A DNA stretch of 64,000 nt from Streptomyces sp. XM4193 (GCF_023072595.1 NZ_JALLGK010000001.1:1054001-1118000); one strand, 5' to 3'. Shown: positions 16,890 through 25,988, counted from the first letter of the stretch. Notes: generated from the letters alone by a model not told the origin. A program made the numbers and translations.

Positions 16890-17972
16890 TTATCCGATGG
16901 CGATGTTCTCCAACGGTTTTCCCGCGCCGAAGCACCACTGCGTCTCGCCGAGCAGCCGGCGGGTGATGCGCGCGCCGTCCGTCTCGGTCGTCGCGGGTCT
17001 CCCGCTCCCGTGCCAGCGGTGCATCTCGCCCAGCAGCCCCTCCAGGCTGTCCGCGAGCAGGGAGATCTCCTCGTGGGCGACGGCGTAGACCCCCTCGGCC
17101 TGGAAGCGGTGCAGGCCGAGCAGGAGCAGGCCGAGCTTCTGTGCCCGCCCCGCCGCGGTGAGCGCGGCCTGCGAGACCCGCCGCACCGACTCCTCCCGCG
17201 CGTCGGCGAGCGCGTGGCCGAGCAGGAAGAGCTGCGGCTGGATGTCGCCGAGGACCAGGACGTCCATGCCCTTGGCGACCAGCACCGGCAGCGGCCCGCC
17301 GGACCACACCCGGCCGTGGAACGCCCGGAGTTCGGCGATGTCCTCGGCGAGCGCGGTCAGCGAGGAGGGGAGCAGCGCCTCCGCGACCTCCTCGGCGGGG
17401 CGCCGGCGCGGTGGCGCGATGTCCTCGACCAGCGCGATCCGCGAAGCGGACATCCGCAGCTCGGCGTCGACCTCGACGATCCGGCGGTACCCCTCGGCGG
17501 CCGGGGCGTCGATGTCCAGCAGATGCAGGCCCTGCCCGTCGAGCCGGTGGGCCAGCACCATGTGGTGGTGGAAGTGCTCGCGGCCCTCGTACTCGTCGCC
17601 GGGCCAGTGGAAACCGTCGGGCATCAGCACCACCGGGGCGCCGGAGGCCAGCGTCTCGACGACGAGCGGCCACTGCCGGTCCCCCTCGCCGATCCCGGCC
17701 AGCTGCCAGCGCACCGTGCACGCGGGGAACTCGCTCATCGGCCCGTACCACTCGCCGCGCCGCACCAGGTCCAGCGGTACGGCCATGCCCTGCGCGATCT
17801 CCCTCCCCCCGTAGCCGTGGCCCACCAGCACCGCCTCGACGGAGCGCAGGAAGCAGCCCAGCCCGTCCAGTCCGATATTCTTCCAGCCCAGGGCCGCCGT
17901 CGGGTCGAAGGCGTACTCGGGGGCGCGGGGGCGCGGTGTCGCGGCCCGGGGTGCGGGACTGTGGTCGGTCAC
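16890..17972 (-). CDS. BtrH-like papain-fold acyltransferase candidate
   Basis: The 360-residue protein looks like the BtrH family, which in butirosin synthesis moves an acyl group from a carrier protein to an aminoglycoside amine. A Cys near the N-terminus (LGCFLRSVEAVL, about 38) begins a helix as in papain-like folds. A His-rich stretch (HFHHHMVLAHR) and an Asp block (LLDIDAPA) follow at the expected distance and could complete the triad. The C-terminal third is helical. Assignment rests on this layout and on context, not on a strong single motif. GTG start, overlapping the GMC gene stop by 4 bp. Confidence 0.55.
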   Translation of the reverse strand: MTDHSPAPRAATPRPRAPEYAFDPTAALGWKNIGLDGLGCFLRSVEAVLVGHGYGGREIAQGMAVPLDLVRRGEWYGPMSEFPACTVRWQLAGIGEGDRQWPLVVETLASGAPVVLMPDGFHWPGDEYEGREHFHHHMVLAHRLDGQGLHLLDIDAPAAEGYRRIVEVDAELRMSASRIALVEDIAPPRRRPAEEVAEALLPSSLTALAEDIAELRAFHGRVWSGGPLPVLVAKGMDVLVLGDIQPQLFLLGHALADAREESVRRVSQAALTAAGRAQKLGLLLLGLHRFQAEGVYAVAHEEISLLADSLEGLLGEMHRWHGSGRPATTETDGARITRRLLGETQWCFGAGKPLENIAIG

Positions 17973-19663
17973 GTCGTCCTCCTGGTGTTCCGCAGTACGG
18001 TCGCCATCAGCGTCAGAGTCGGGTTGTGCGCGCCGGAGCCCGGGAAGAGGCTGCCGTCGGCGGCGAATACGTTGTCCAGGCCGTGCAGTCGGCCCTCGCC
18101 GTCGGTGGCGCCGGAGCGGGGGTCCTCGCTCATGCGCATCCCGCCGAGGGTGTGGAAGTTGCCCGGCACAAAGGCCGGTTCGTCGGGAAAGGCCGCCGAG
18201 CGGGTCTCCGGCAGAGCGGCCACGGCGTCCGCGCCGGCGGCGCGCAGCAGCGCCGCGAGCCGGGGCAGGTAGAAGCGCTGGGCCGTCGTCTCGTGGTGGT
18301 GGGGCGCCCAGCGGACACGGGGCACCGGCACTCCGCGCCAGTCCCGCAGATGCGGGTCGAGGGTCACCGTGTTCTCCCGCTGGGGGACGTCCTCGCCGTG
18401 CATCTGGACGCCCAACAGCCGGTCTCTCAGCGGGCTTTCGCGCATCAGCCGCTTGAACGCCGCGCCGTAAGGCACCTCCGCCAGCTCCGGCAGCAGCCGC
18501 CGGTAGACCCGGCCCTCGGCCACCCGGCCCAGCGGTGTGCCGCCGAGCTCCACCACGCCGCCGCGGAAGTAGGGCAGCCCCGCGTCCTGCGCGGCGGCGC
18601 GGGCGCCGGGGTGGTCGGGGTCGGCGAAGTCGTCCAGCGCGTGGGTGATGTTGCGGCCGCGTTCGCCGCGCACCGGTTCGCCCGCGAAGAACCCGTAGGC
18701 GACGGAGTACCAGTGGAACATCAGAAACCGGCCCACCAGCCCGCCCGGGTCCGGGAGTTCGGAGAGCAGCGCCAGCCGGCAGGTCTCCACCGCGGACCCC
18801 GCCAGGACCACCCGTCGGGCGGGCAGCTCGTGTTCCCGGCCCGCCGCGTCCCGCCACACCACCGAGCGGGCCCGTCGACCCTCGTACCGCACCCGGGTCG
18901 CGGTGGCGTGCGGGATCACCTCGGCGCCGGCCAGCACCGCCCGCCGCAGCGGTATCAGCGCGCTGCCCCGCGACTGGTTGGGGCAGCCGTAGCCGCAGCA
19001 GGCGCCGCAGTCGAAGCAGGCCGGACGGCCGTCGTAGGCGCGGGAGTTGGCAGCCATCGGCATCGGGAAGGGGCGCAGCCCCAGCGAGCGGGCGGCCTCG
19101 GCGATCCGCAGCGAGGAGGACTGGTCGGGCCCCGGCGGCATCGGGAAGTCGGTGCCGCGCGGGGCGTGCCGCAGAGTGGGGGAGTCCGGCAGCTGCGCCA
19201 GCGAGCCCTGGACGCCGAGGATCTGCTCCATCTCCTCGTAGTGCGGGGCGAGTTCGGCGTAGTCGAAGGGCCAGTCCCGTACGTCGGCGTCCGGCAGCGG
19301 GCCGAGCAGCGAGCGTTTGGCGAAGTCCAGGTCCCACAGCCGGGGGGTCTTGGCGTCCCAGTGCACCGAGCCGCCGCCCACGGTGGCCGGCAGCGCGTTG
19401 ACGAAGCCGGTGTGGCGTCCGCCGCCGGGCCGGCGCTCCTCGTAGACGCGCGGTTCGGCGAGCACGTCCGGGTACTCGAAGCCCCGGACCGGCCCCTTGA
19501 CCTCGTCGGAGGAGAAGCGGTGCGCGGGGGCCGGGTCGGCGAGGTCCTCGAAGTGGCTGGGCCCTCGTTCGAGCACCGTGACGTCCCAGCCGCGCTCGGC
19601 CAGCACCATCGCGGCGACCGAGCCGCCCGGGCCGCTGCCGACCACCACCGCGCGCTCAGCCAT
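17969..19663 (-). CDS. GMC-family FAD-dependent oxidoreductase
   Basis: This 564-residue flavoprotein starts with the FAD-binding motif VVVGSGPGGSVAAMVLAERG and ends with the GMC C-terminal block (NFHTLGGMRM, then HNPTLTLMA). A cysteine-rich stretch (FDCGACCGYGCPN, about 215) is typical of the gluconate/sorbitol dehydrogenase large subunits. It probably oxidises a hydroxyl of a sugar or cyclitol to a ketone or aldehyde, ready for transamination, as BtrQ/NeoQ do in 2-deoxystreptamine antibiotics. The 8-bp overlap with the next gene suggests the two products form one enzyme. Confidence 0.88.
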   Translation of the reverse strand: MAERAVVVGSGPGGSVAAMVLAERGWDVTVLERGPSHFEDLADPAPAHRFSSDEVKGPVRGFEYPDVLAEPRVYEERRPGGGRHTGFVNALPATVGGGSVHWDAKTPRLWDLDFAKRSLLGPLPDADVRDWPFDYAELAPHYEEMEQILGVQGSLAQLPDSPTLRHAPRGTDFPMPPGPDQSSSLRIAEAARSLGLRPFPMPMAANSRAYDGRPACFDCGACCGYGCPNQSRGSALIPLRRAVLAGAEVIPHATATRVRYEGRRARSVVWRDAAGREHELPARRVVLAGSAVETCRLALLSELPDPGGLVGRFLMFHWYSVAYGFFAGEPVRGERGRNITHALDDFADPDHPGARAAAQDAGLPYFRGGVVELGGTPLGRVAEGRVYRRLLPELAEVPYGAAFKRLMRESPLRDRLLGVQMHGEDVPQRENTVTLDPHLRDWRGVPVPRVRWAPHHHETTAQRFYLPRLAALLRAAGADAVAALPETRSAAFPDEPAFVPGNFHTLGGMRMSEDPRSGATDGEGRLHGLDNVFAADGSLFPGSGAHNPTLTLMATVLRNTRRTT

Positions 19664-20402
19664 CGTCGCCGCCCAGTACCACCCGGCGCGCGGCGGCGGT
19701 GAAGTCCCGCAGCAGCGCGGCGGTCTCCTCGCCGTACGGGGCGGCGGCGTCCGCCGGGGGAGGGGAGTCCGCGGACGGTGCGGCGCCGTCCGCGGGGGCG
19801 GCGCTCTCCGGTGACGTGGGCGGCGGCGTGTCCTCCGGCGCGTTCTCCGACGCGTCCTCCGGTGCGGAGGGCGGAGGCAGGGGCGGGGTGGGGAGCACCG
19901 TGCTGCCGGGGGCCGGGCGCCCGCGGTAGACGGGATCGCCGTACGTTCCCTCGATCGCGTGGTCGAAGAGCAGTCCGCGGAAGGTGTGCGCCCGGGGATC
20001 GCGCAGTGCGCGGTGGCGCACCGCGGGGTCGGCAGCGGCGAAGTCGCCGTCGGCGAGCCGGTCCAGGAGCGCGGTGCCCTCGCGGTAGGCGTCCTGCAGC
20101 TCCCGCACCCGCAGCAGCCAGCCGTGCCGCTGCTCCGGCGAGAGCGGTACGTGCGCGCTGCCGGAGCCGGCCGCGTAGATCAGCGGTGGTTCGGTGCGGA
20201 AGGCGCCGAGCAGTCGGTCGGCGTAGCGGACCGCGTCGGCCTCACGGGCGCCCGGCTCCTGCTCGCCGGGCAGATCCGTCGGCCCGGGGACGAGGAGCGC
20301 CATCGCCTCCCGCACCACCTCCGCCTGGCCCCCGGAGAAGTGAAGCCATGTCAACTCTTCTCTTTCCGAAGGGAGTTGAGAATAATCAGCCGGTACGTCC
20401 AT
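19656..20402 (-). CDS. Gluconate 2-dehydrogenase subunit 3-like protein
   Basis: The first 165 or so residues match the small subunit that accompanies GMC sugar dehydrogenases (ELQDAYREGTALLD, FRGLLFDHAIEGTYGDPVY). The last part is a Pro/Glu/Ser-rich linker and a short helix. Classical subunits of this kind carry a Tat signal; none is visible here, so the complex should work in the cytosol. The ATG follows GGGGGAGG. It overlaps the GMC gene and is only 30 bp from the divergent start of the glycosyltransferase gene. Confidence 0.75.
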   Translation of the reverse strand: MDVPADYSQLPSEREELTWLHFSGGQAEVVREAMALLVPGPTDLPGEQEPGAREADAVRYADRLLGAFRTEPPLIYAAGSGSAHVPLSPEQRHGWLLRVRELQDAYREGTALLDRLADGDFAAADPAVRHRALRDPRAHTFRGLLFDHAIEGTYGDPVYRGRPAPGSTVLPTPPLPPPSAPEDASENAPEDTPPPTSPESAAPADGAAPSADSPPPADAAAPYGEETAALLRDFTAAARRVVLGGDDG

Positions 20403-20432
20403 GTTCCTCCCCCTTTGCTCAAGGAGATCCGT

Positions 20433-21362
20433 ATGAGCCAGACCGAGACCGCCTCCCCCCACGGAGCCGAGCGCTCCGGCGGCGCCGGTACGGCGTTCTC
20501 CGTCACCCGGGGCCTCTTCGGCGCCCGGGTCCCGGAGTTCACCGGAAGCCACGGCGTGGAGGTGCACAGCCTGGTCTCGTCCGACCACGTCCCGCTGTAC
20601 CTCTTCGCGGTGAAGTCGCTGGCCCGCTGCTGGCCGGAGGTCACGCCGGTGGTGCACGACGACGGCACGCTGACCGCCGTCGACGTCGCCCGGCTCGAGC
20701 GGTTGGTGCCCGGAGTGCGGGTCATCGAGCGCGCGGAGGCGGACGCCCGGGTGGCCGAGCTGCTGGCGGACCACCCGGTGCTCGCCGCGGTGCGGCAGAA
20801 CAACGTCCGCATCCTTCAGCTGGTCGACTACTTCCTGCTCGCCGAGACCCGGTCGGTGGTGAGCATGGACAGCGACGTGGTCTTCCTGAACCGCCCGCAG
20901 CTGCTGATCGACTGGGCCGCCGCCCCGGTGGACGAGCGCCCCGGCTTCCTCTACTCGCCCGAGTTCGGCTGGGAGCCACAGGGCGTGCACTGGATACCCG
21001 ACCACCTGCCCGGCGTGCCCCATGTGTCGTACATGTGCTGCGGGTTCTCCGCCGTGGACCGGGTCCGCTTCTTCGACGCCGACTTCCTGGAGCGCACCCT
21101 GGCCGGACTGCCCCGGGAGATCAGCTTCGCGCCGCGCTACGTGACGCAGATGTCGTACTCGCTGCTCGGCGGCCGGCTCGGTACGGGCTCGCAGAGCCTG
21201 GAGGAGCCGTACCGGTCGGGCCGCCTGGAGTGGCTCCCGGACCGGGAAGACCGTGTGATCTGCCACTACTTCGCCTCCCATGAACGTTCCACGGCGCTGG
21301 ACAACCTGACCGAGGAGGCACCGCTGCTCACCCGAGCGATCGGGCTGCCTGCCGCCGGCTGA
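20433..21362 (+). CDS. Glycosyltransferase-like protein with DxD motif
   Basis: The 309-residue protein has a GT-A-like fold with the metal-binding motif DSD in SMDSDVVFL (about residue 150). It has no signal peptide or membrane helix. It is the only rightward gene in the cluster body, with a perfect AAGGAG six bases before the ATG. It could add a second sugar to the product. The family could not be fixed beyond a distant glycosyltransferase. A strong hairpin follows the stop. Confidence 0.65.
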   Translation: MSQTETASPHGAERSGGAGTAFSVTRGLFGARVPEFTGSHGVEVHSLVSSDHVPLYLFAVKSLARCWPEVTPVVHDDGTLTAVDVARLERLVPGVRVIERAEADARVAELLADHPVLAAVRQNNVRILQLVDYFLLAETRSVVSMDSDVVFLNRPQLLIDWAAAPVDERPGFLYSPEFGWEPQGVHWIPDHLPGVPHVSYMCCGFSAVDRVRFFDADFLERTLAGLPREISFAPRYVTQMSYSLLGGRLGTGSQSLEEPYRSGRLEWLPDREDRVICHYFASHERSTALDNLTEEAPLLTRAIGLPAAG

Positions 21363-21370
21363 ACGAAGCG

Positions 21371-21401
21371 GTGCGTGCCGCCGCGCGGGCGGCACGCACC
21401 G
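21371..21401. terminator. Bidirectional terminator hairpin
   Basis: A perfect 13-bp inverted repeat (21371-21383 with 21389-21401, loop 5 nt) lies between the convergent glycosyltransferase and oxidoreductase genes. Confidence 0.85.
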
Positions 21402-21404
21402 TGC

Positions 21405-22427
21405 TCACAGCGGCACTTCCGGACCGCCCGCGGCGGCGGAGGCGTACGCGCACTCCACGATCCGGGCGGTTTCGACGATCTCGGTCGCCGGCCGGTGCCA
21501 GGACGCGGGATCGGCGAGCACACCGCGGAACTCCCGGTACATCGGCGGGAACCACTCCAGATGCGTCTGGTCCTTGCTCGGGGAGACCAGGTTCCGCCGG
21601 TCGGTGCTGCCGCCGGCCGTGCTCTCGACGACTCCGTCGTCGATCCGCAGCAGGCCGCCGGAGCCGTGCACCGAGTAGTGGTTGGAGCGCACATCGCTGG
21701 TCCAGCTCAGCTCGATGTCGCAGTGCGCGTCGCCGAAGTCCAGCCGCAGCCGGGCCTCCTCGTCGACGGCCGCCGGATCGTCGCCGGCCCGGCCGACCGT
21801 GCAGGAGACCTGCTTGGGCGGTCTGCCGAACAGCCGCAGCGCCATGTAGACGCAGTGGGTGCCGTGGTCCAACAGGATGCCGCCGCCCGCCAGTTCGCGC
21901 GAACGGCGCCAGTCCGGCGCGAAGCCGGCGACACCGCGGGCGTGCCGGTCGCGCAGAATCCGGAAGACGGCGGACTCCAGCCGGCCGATCCGGGCCTCCT
22001 CCACCGCGGCCGACAGCTCCCGCATCACCGGCGACGTCCCGTAGTTGTGGAACGGGAAGAGGAGCCGGCCGCGCGAGCGCGCCAGCTCCACCAGACCGCG
22101 CGCCTCCTCCCCGGTGACCGCGACCGGCTTCTCGCAGATCACATGGGCACCGGCGGTCAGCGCCGCTCTGGTCTGCGGTACGTGGAAGACCGGCGGACTG
22201 CAGATGTCCACCACGTCCACCGCGGCGCCGGTCGGCGAGGCGAGCAGCTCCTCCAGAGAGCCGAACACCCGCCCACCGTCCAGCAGTTGGGCCGCGCGGT
22301 CGCGGGCCTGCTCGCCCGGGTCCACCACGGCGACCACGTCCGCGCCGGCCACCGAGCGGTAGCCGGCGAGCCGTGCGCCGCCGGAGGTGCCGAAGCCCGA
22401 AAGGGCCACCTTCAGGGGCATGTTCAC
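21405..22427 (-). CDS. Gfo/Idh/MocA-family sugar or cyclitol dehydrogenase
   Basis: The 340-residue protein has an NAD(P) Rossmann start (VALSGFGTSGGARLAG) and the family motif CEKPVAVT (about residue 98), whose Lys is catalytic. The later His block HGTHCVYMALRLFG fits the family. It would oxidise or reduce a sugar, amino sugar or inositol-type ring. The GTG start overlaps the IMPase stop; an ATG six bases later is the alternative. It ends the operon methyltransferase, aldolase, two aminotransferases, IMPase. Confidence 0.88.
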   Translation of the reverse strand: MNMPLKVALSGFGTSGGARLAGYRSVAGADVVAVVDPGEQARDRAAQLLDGGRVFGSLEELLASPTGAAVDVVDICSPPVFHVPQTRAALTAGAHVICEKPVAVTGEEARGLVELARSRGRLLFPFHNYGTSPVMRELSAAVEEARIGRLESAVFRILRDRHARGVAGFAPDWRRSRELAGGGILLDHGTHCVYMALRLFGRPPKQVSCTVGRAGDDPAAVDEEARLRLDFGDAHCDIELSWTSDVRSNHYSVHGSGGLLRIDDGVVESTAGGSTDRRNLVSPSKDQTHLEWFPPMYREFRGVLADPASWHRPATEIVETARIVECAYASAAAGGPEVPL

Positions 22428-23239
22428 ACCGCACCTCCTGTCACCGGCACGGGCGGCCGTGCGCCGCCCGCCTCCACCAGCCGTGCGTGCACCGCGGGCG
22501 CGGCGGCGACCAGATCACCGGTCCACGCGTCGAAGGGCGCACCGCCCCAACCCGTCACCGTGCCGCCGGCCTCCTCGACCAGCAGGGCGCCGGGGGCGGT
22601 GTCCCACACCTCGATGCCGAACTCCAGATAGCCGTCGTAGGAACCGCAGGCCGTACGGCACAGGCCGACCGAGGCGCTGCCCGGCTCGCGGATCTCGAAG
22701 CCGCCCCGCAGCAGGCTGTCGGCGACCGAGCGCTGCGCCTCGCGCACCACCCCGGCCGTACCGAAGCCGGTACCGGTCAGCGAACGCCCCGGGGCCTGCC
22801 GGGTGACCGAGATCCGCCGCCCGTCGCGGTACGCGCCCTGCCCGGCGAGCGCGGTGAACCGCGCGCCGGACTCGGGCAGCACCACGTGGGACAGGACCGT
22901 GCGGCCCTCCACGACCAGGGCGAGGGCGACCGCGTAGTCCGGCAGCCCGCGCAGGTAGTTGGTGGTGCCGTCCAGCGGGTCGACGATCCAGCACGGCGCA
23001 CCCTCGACGACGTCGGCGCCCGCCTCCTCCGAGACGATGCCGAACCCGGGGGTGCGTTCGCGCAGTACGCCGAGCACCAGCCGTTCCGCGGCCTCGTCGG
23101 CGTCGCTGACCAGCGAGTCGTTCTCCTTCGTCGCCACCTCGTGGACGGCGCCGCGCCGCCGCAGCAGTTCCTCGGCCGCGCCGTCGGCCGCCTCCTCGGC
23201 GACCGTCCGCAGGGCGGCCGGGTCGAGTGCGCCGCTCAT
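22424..23239 (-). CDS. Inositol monophosphatase-family phosphatase
   Basis: The 271-residue protein has both metal-binding motifs of the IMPase family: WIVDPLDGTTNYLRG (about 83) and VWDTAPGALLVEEAGG (about 215), plus the Glu of SEEAG. It removes phosphate from a small polyol or sugar phosphate. In this operon it probably acts on a cyclitol or amino-sugar phosphate, perhaps one made by the P-loop kinase. It overlaps genes on both sides by 4 bp. Confidence 0.88.
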   Translation of the reverse strand: MSGALDPAALRTVAEEAADGAAEELLRRRGAVHEVATKENDSLVSDADEAAERLVLGVLRERTPGFGIVSEEAGADVVEGAPCWIVDPLDGTTNYLRGLPDYAVALALVVEGRTVLSHVVLPESGARFTALAGQGAYRDGRRISVTRQAPGRSLTGTGFGTAGVVREAQRSVADSLLRGGFEIREPGSASVGLCRTACGSYDGYLEFGIEVWDTAPGALLVEEAGGTVTGWGGAPFDAWTGDLVAAAPAVHARLVEAGGARPPVPVTGGAV

Positions 23240-24627
23240 CGGTCCTCCTGCGCGGAGTTGAGGACCTCGCAGATGACGCCCACCGCGGTCTCGGCCCGTT
23301 GCGCGTCGATCGACAGCGGCGGGTAGAGCCGGAGCGTGTTGCCGCCGAGCATGACCAGTACGCCGGCCTCCATCAGCTGGAGGTAGACGCGCTGCACCAG
23401 GCTCTTGGGGGCCGGCTCGCGGGTCTGCTTGTCGACCACCAGCTCGATGCCGATGGCCAGGCCCGCGCCGCGCACGTCCCCGACCAGCGGAGCGGTCTCC
23501 GCGAGCGGGCGCAGCATGGCGAGCATCTCCCGCCCCCGCTCGGCGGCGTTCTCCACCAGTTTGTCCTGCACCAGGATGTCGGTGGTGGTGCCCACCGCGC
23601 GGCAGGCCATCGGAAAGGCACCGAAGCTGGAGGAGCTGGCGCTCGGTTCGGAGAAGGGCTCGGCCGCCATGGTCTGCGCCGAGGCGATCACCCCGGTCAC
23701 CGGATAGCCGCCGCCCATGCCCTTGCCCACCGTGAGCACATCGGGCCGGACGTCCTCGTGCTGGTAGGCGAACGGGGCGCCGGTGCGGCCGAAACCGGTC
23801 ATCATCTCGTCCGAGATCAGCAGCGCGTCGAACTCGTCGGCGACCTCCTTGAGCGCGGAGAGGTAGCCGGGCGGGGGAACGACGTTGCCGGAACGTCCCT
23901 GCACCGGTTCGACGACGATCGCGGCCAGCGCGCCGGTGCTGTTCTCCTTGACCACCTTGCGGGCGTGGTCGACGCAGGCGAACCCGCACTCGGGGGCGCG
24001 CAGCTTGAACGGGCAGCGGTAGCAGTTGGCGTACGGCGTGGAGAAGTAGCCCGGCGGCAGCGGCCCGAGCCCCGAGCGCGCACCGGCGGTCAGCGCCAGC
24101 GAACCCATCGTCTTGCCGTGGAAGCCGCCCCAGAAGGACAGGAACTCGTGCTTCCCGGTCACCGACTTGGCCAGCCGCAGCGCGGCCTCCACCGCCTCGG
24201 TGCCACCGCTGTAGAGCTGGACGGTGGCCAGGTCCTCGGGGAGGAAGTCCCGCAGGATGCGGGCCATTTCCAGTCGCGCCGGGGTGCCGAAGGCCCCCGC
24301 GGTGGCCCGGCCCAGCTCCTGCGCCATCGCCGCGACGAAGCGCGGTTCGGCGTGGCCGAGGGAGTTCACGCCGCCGGCGCCCTGGAAGTCGAGGATGCGG
24401 TTGCCGTCGACGTCCGTCAGCTCGGCGCCGTCGGCGGACTCCACACAGAGCCGGGAGAGCAGCATGACCGCCTGGAGCCCGGGGCCGATGACCTTCTGCT
24501 CCTCGGCCCAGTGGCGCTCGGTCACCGTGCGCGGATTGCGCATTCCCCACCCGTGGTCGCCGCCCGGGCCGGCGGCCTCCGGCCCGGGCGCGGAGGTGTC
24601 CGGGACCGGGGCAGTGGCGCCGCTCAT
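23236..24627 (-). CDS. PLP-dependent class III aminotransferase 1
   Basis: This 463-residue enzyme has the class III motifs: YSGGTEAVEAALRLAK, ISDEMMTGFGRTG with the PLP-ring Asp, and the Schiff-base Lys in LTVGKGMGGGYP. A Cys cluster (NCYRCPF and ECGFAC) is shared with one subgroup of the family. It would aminate a ketone or aldehyde sugar, cyclitol or amino acid. BtrB/NeoB of aminoglycoside pathways belong to the same fold and work with a GMC oxidoreductase, as could be the case here. Confidence 0.88.
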   Translation of the reverse strand: MSGATAPVPDTSAPGPEAAGPGGDHGWGMRNPRTVTERHWAEEQKVIGPGLQAVMLLSRLCVESADGAELTDVDGNRILDFQGAGGVNSLGHAEPRFVAAMAQELGRATAGAFGTPARLEMARILRDFLPEDLATVQLYSGGTEAVEAALRLAKSVTGKHEFLSFWGGFHGKTMGSLALTAGARSGLGPLPPGYFSTPYANCYRCPFKLRAPECGFACVDHARKVVKENSTGALAAIVVEPVQGRSGNVVPPPGYLSALKEVADEFDALLISDEMMTGFGRTGAPFAYQHEDVRPDVLTVGKGMGGGYPVTGVIASAQTMAAEPFSEPSASSSSFGAFPMACRAVGTTTDILVQDKLVENAAERGREMLAMLRPLAETAPLVGDVRGAGLAIGIELVVDKQTREPAPKSLVQRVYLQLMEAGVLVMLGGNTLRLYPPLSIDAQRAETAVGVICEVLNSAQEDR

Positions 24628-25868
24628 GACCGCGCCTCCAGGGCCTCGGTCGTCCAGCCCGCGGCCACCAGCGCCTCGAACCCGCTGCGGGCGGCCTCCA
24701 GCGCCTGGTCGATGTCCGCCTCGGTGGTGGCGGCGGAGACGAACCAGTGGTGGTTCGGGTGGAAGAAGACGCCCTCGGCGATGGTCGCCGCGTAGAAGAC
24801 CCGCTTCGCGCTCTGGTTGTCGTCCTCGCTGCCCATCGCGAAGTCCAGGAAGGGCATGGGCGGATGGCCCACCACCGCGACCGGGGTGCCGCTCTTGGCG
24901 GTCAGTTCGCGCAGCCCGTTCTGCAGCCGCTCGCCCAGTCGCCAGATGTGGGCCAGATGGTCCCCGGACCGCAGCTTGCGGATGGTGGCGAGCGCCGCCG
25001 CCATGGCGTCCGCGTTGGAGTAGTAGGTGGAGGAGATGTGCACCTTCTCCAGCGTCCGCAGCACATCGGCCCGGCCGGTCAGGGCCGATACGGCGTAACC
25101 GTTGGCGAACGCCTTGGAGAGCGTCACCAGGTCGGCGGTGACGCCGTAGTGCTCCTGCGCGCCGCCGAGCGCCAGCCGGAAGGCCGAGCGGATCTCGTCG
25201 AAGACCAGCAACGCGCCGTGCTCGCGGGTGAGTTCGCGCACGCCCTCCAGGAAGCCGGGCTCGGGGGCCTCGACCATGAAGGGCATCATCACCACGCAGG
25301 CGATGCTGTCGGGGTGCTGCTCGAAGAGCGCCCGCAGCGAGTCCAGGTCGTTGTAGGTGAAGGTGTCGACCAGCTCGCGGCTCGCCTCCGGGATGCCGTT
25401 GTCCCACTGGGCGCACCAGTCGTGCCAGCCGTTGTAGCCCCAGCGCACCACCCGGTCGCGTCCGGTGAACGCGCGGGAGAGCCGTACCGCCGCACCTGTC
25501 GCGTCCGAACCGGTCTTGAGCAGCATGCCCATCTCGGCGCCCGGGATGATCTCCAGGAGCTCCTCGACGAGTTCGGTCTGCACGGGCTTCATCAGGCCCA
25601 CCGCGAAGCCGCGCCGGATCTCCCGCACCACGGCGTCGTCCACGTCCGGGTCGGCGTGGCCGAGGATGACCGTGCCGTAGGAGAGGAAGAAGTCGAGGTA
25701 CTTGTTGCCGTCCACGTCCCAGAAGTGGGCGCCCGCGGCTCGTTCGGCGAAGACGGGGTAGCGGCCCTCGACCATCTGGTCGGAGGCGATGACGTTCTTT
25801 CTCTTGGCTGCCAGAGCATCGATCTGCTCGGCCTTGCGGTCGAGTTCGAAGGACCGGTCCAAACGCAC
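24624..25868 (-). CDS. PLP-dependent class III aminotransferase 2 (glutamate-1-semialdehyde mutase-like)
   Basis: The 414-residue protein is closest in look to glutamate-1-semialdehyde aminomutase: GSDATGAAVRLSRAFTGRD, LVFDEIRSAFRLALGG and the PLP Lys in LVTLSKAFANGY. It is too diverged to be the haem enzyme and lies in the cluster, so it probably aminates another position of the sugar-like core or a side-chain acid. GTG start with AAGGAAG upstream. It is separated from the aldolase gene by 120 bp that contain a strong hairpin, so it may also have its own promoter. Confidence 0.85.
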   Translation of the reverse strand: MRLDRSFELDRKAEQIDALAAKRKNVIASDQMVEGRYPVFAERAAGAHFWDVDGNKYLDFFLSYGTVILGHADPDVDDAVVREIRRGFAVGLMKPVQTELVEELLEIIPGAEMGMLLKTGSDATGAAVRLSRAFTGRDRVVRWGYNGWHDWCAQWDNGIPEASRELVDTFTYNDLDSLRALFEQHPDSIACVVMMPFMVEAPEPGFLEGVRELTREHGALLVFDEIRSAFRLALGGAQEHYGVTADLVTLSKAFANGYAVSALTGRADVLRTLEKVHISSTYYSNADAMAAALATIRKLRSGDHLAHIWRLGERLQNGLRELTAKSGTPVAVVGHPPMPFLDFAMGSEDDNQSAKRVFYAATIAEGVFFHPNHHWFVSAATTEADIDQALEAARSGFEALVAAGWTTEALEARS

Positions 25869-25892
25869 GTGATCTTCCTTTCGCCGGGCAGG

Positions 25893-25933
25893 CCGCAGTT
25901 CGCCGCCGCCGCACGGCGACGGGCGAACTGCGG
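25893..25933. terminator. Hairpin between aldolase and aminotransferase 2 genes
   Basis: A perfect 12-bp inverted repeat (25893-25904 with 25922-25933, 17-nt loop) lies in the 120-bp gap within the leftward operon. It could partly stop transcription or act as an attenuator or processing site. Confidence 0.6.
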
Positions 25934-25988
25934 ATGAGGAAGTGCGGACGAGCAGGCAGTACGGAACAGCCGCCGGTGCGGGGTGTGG

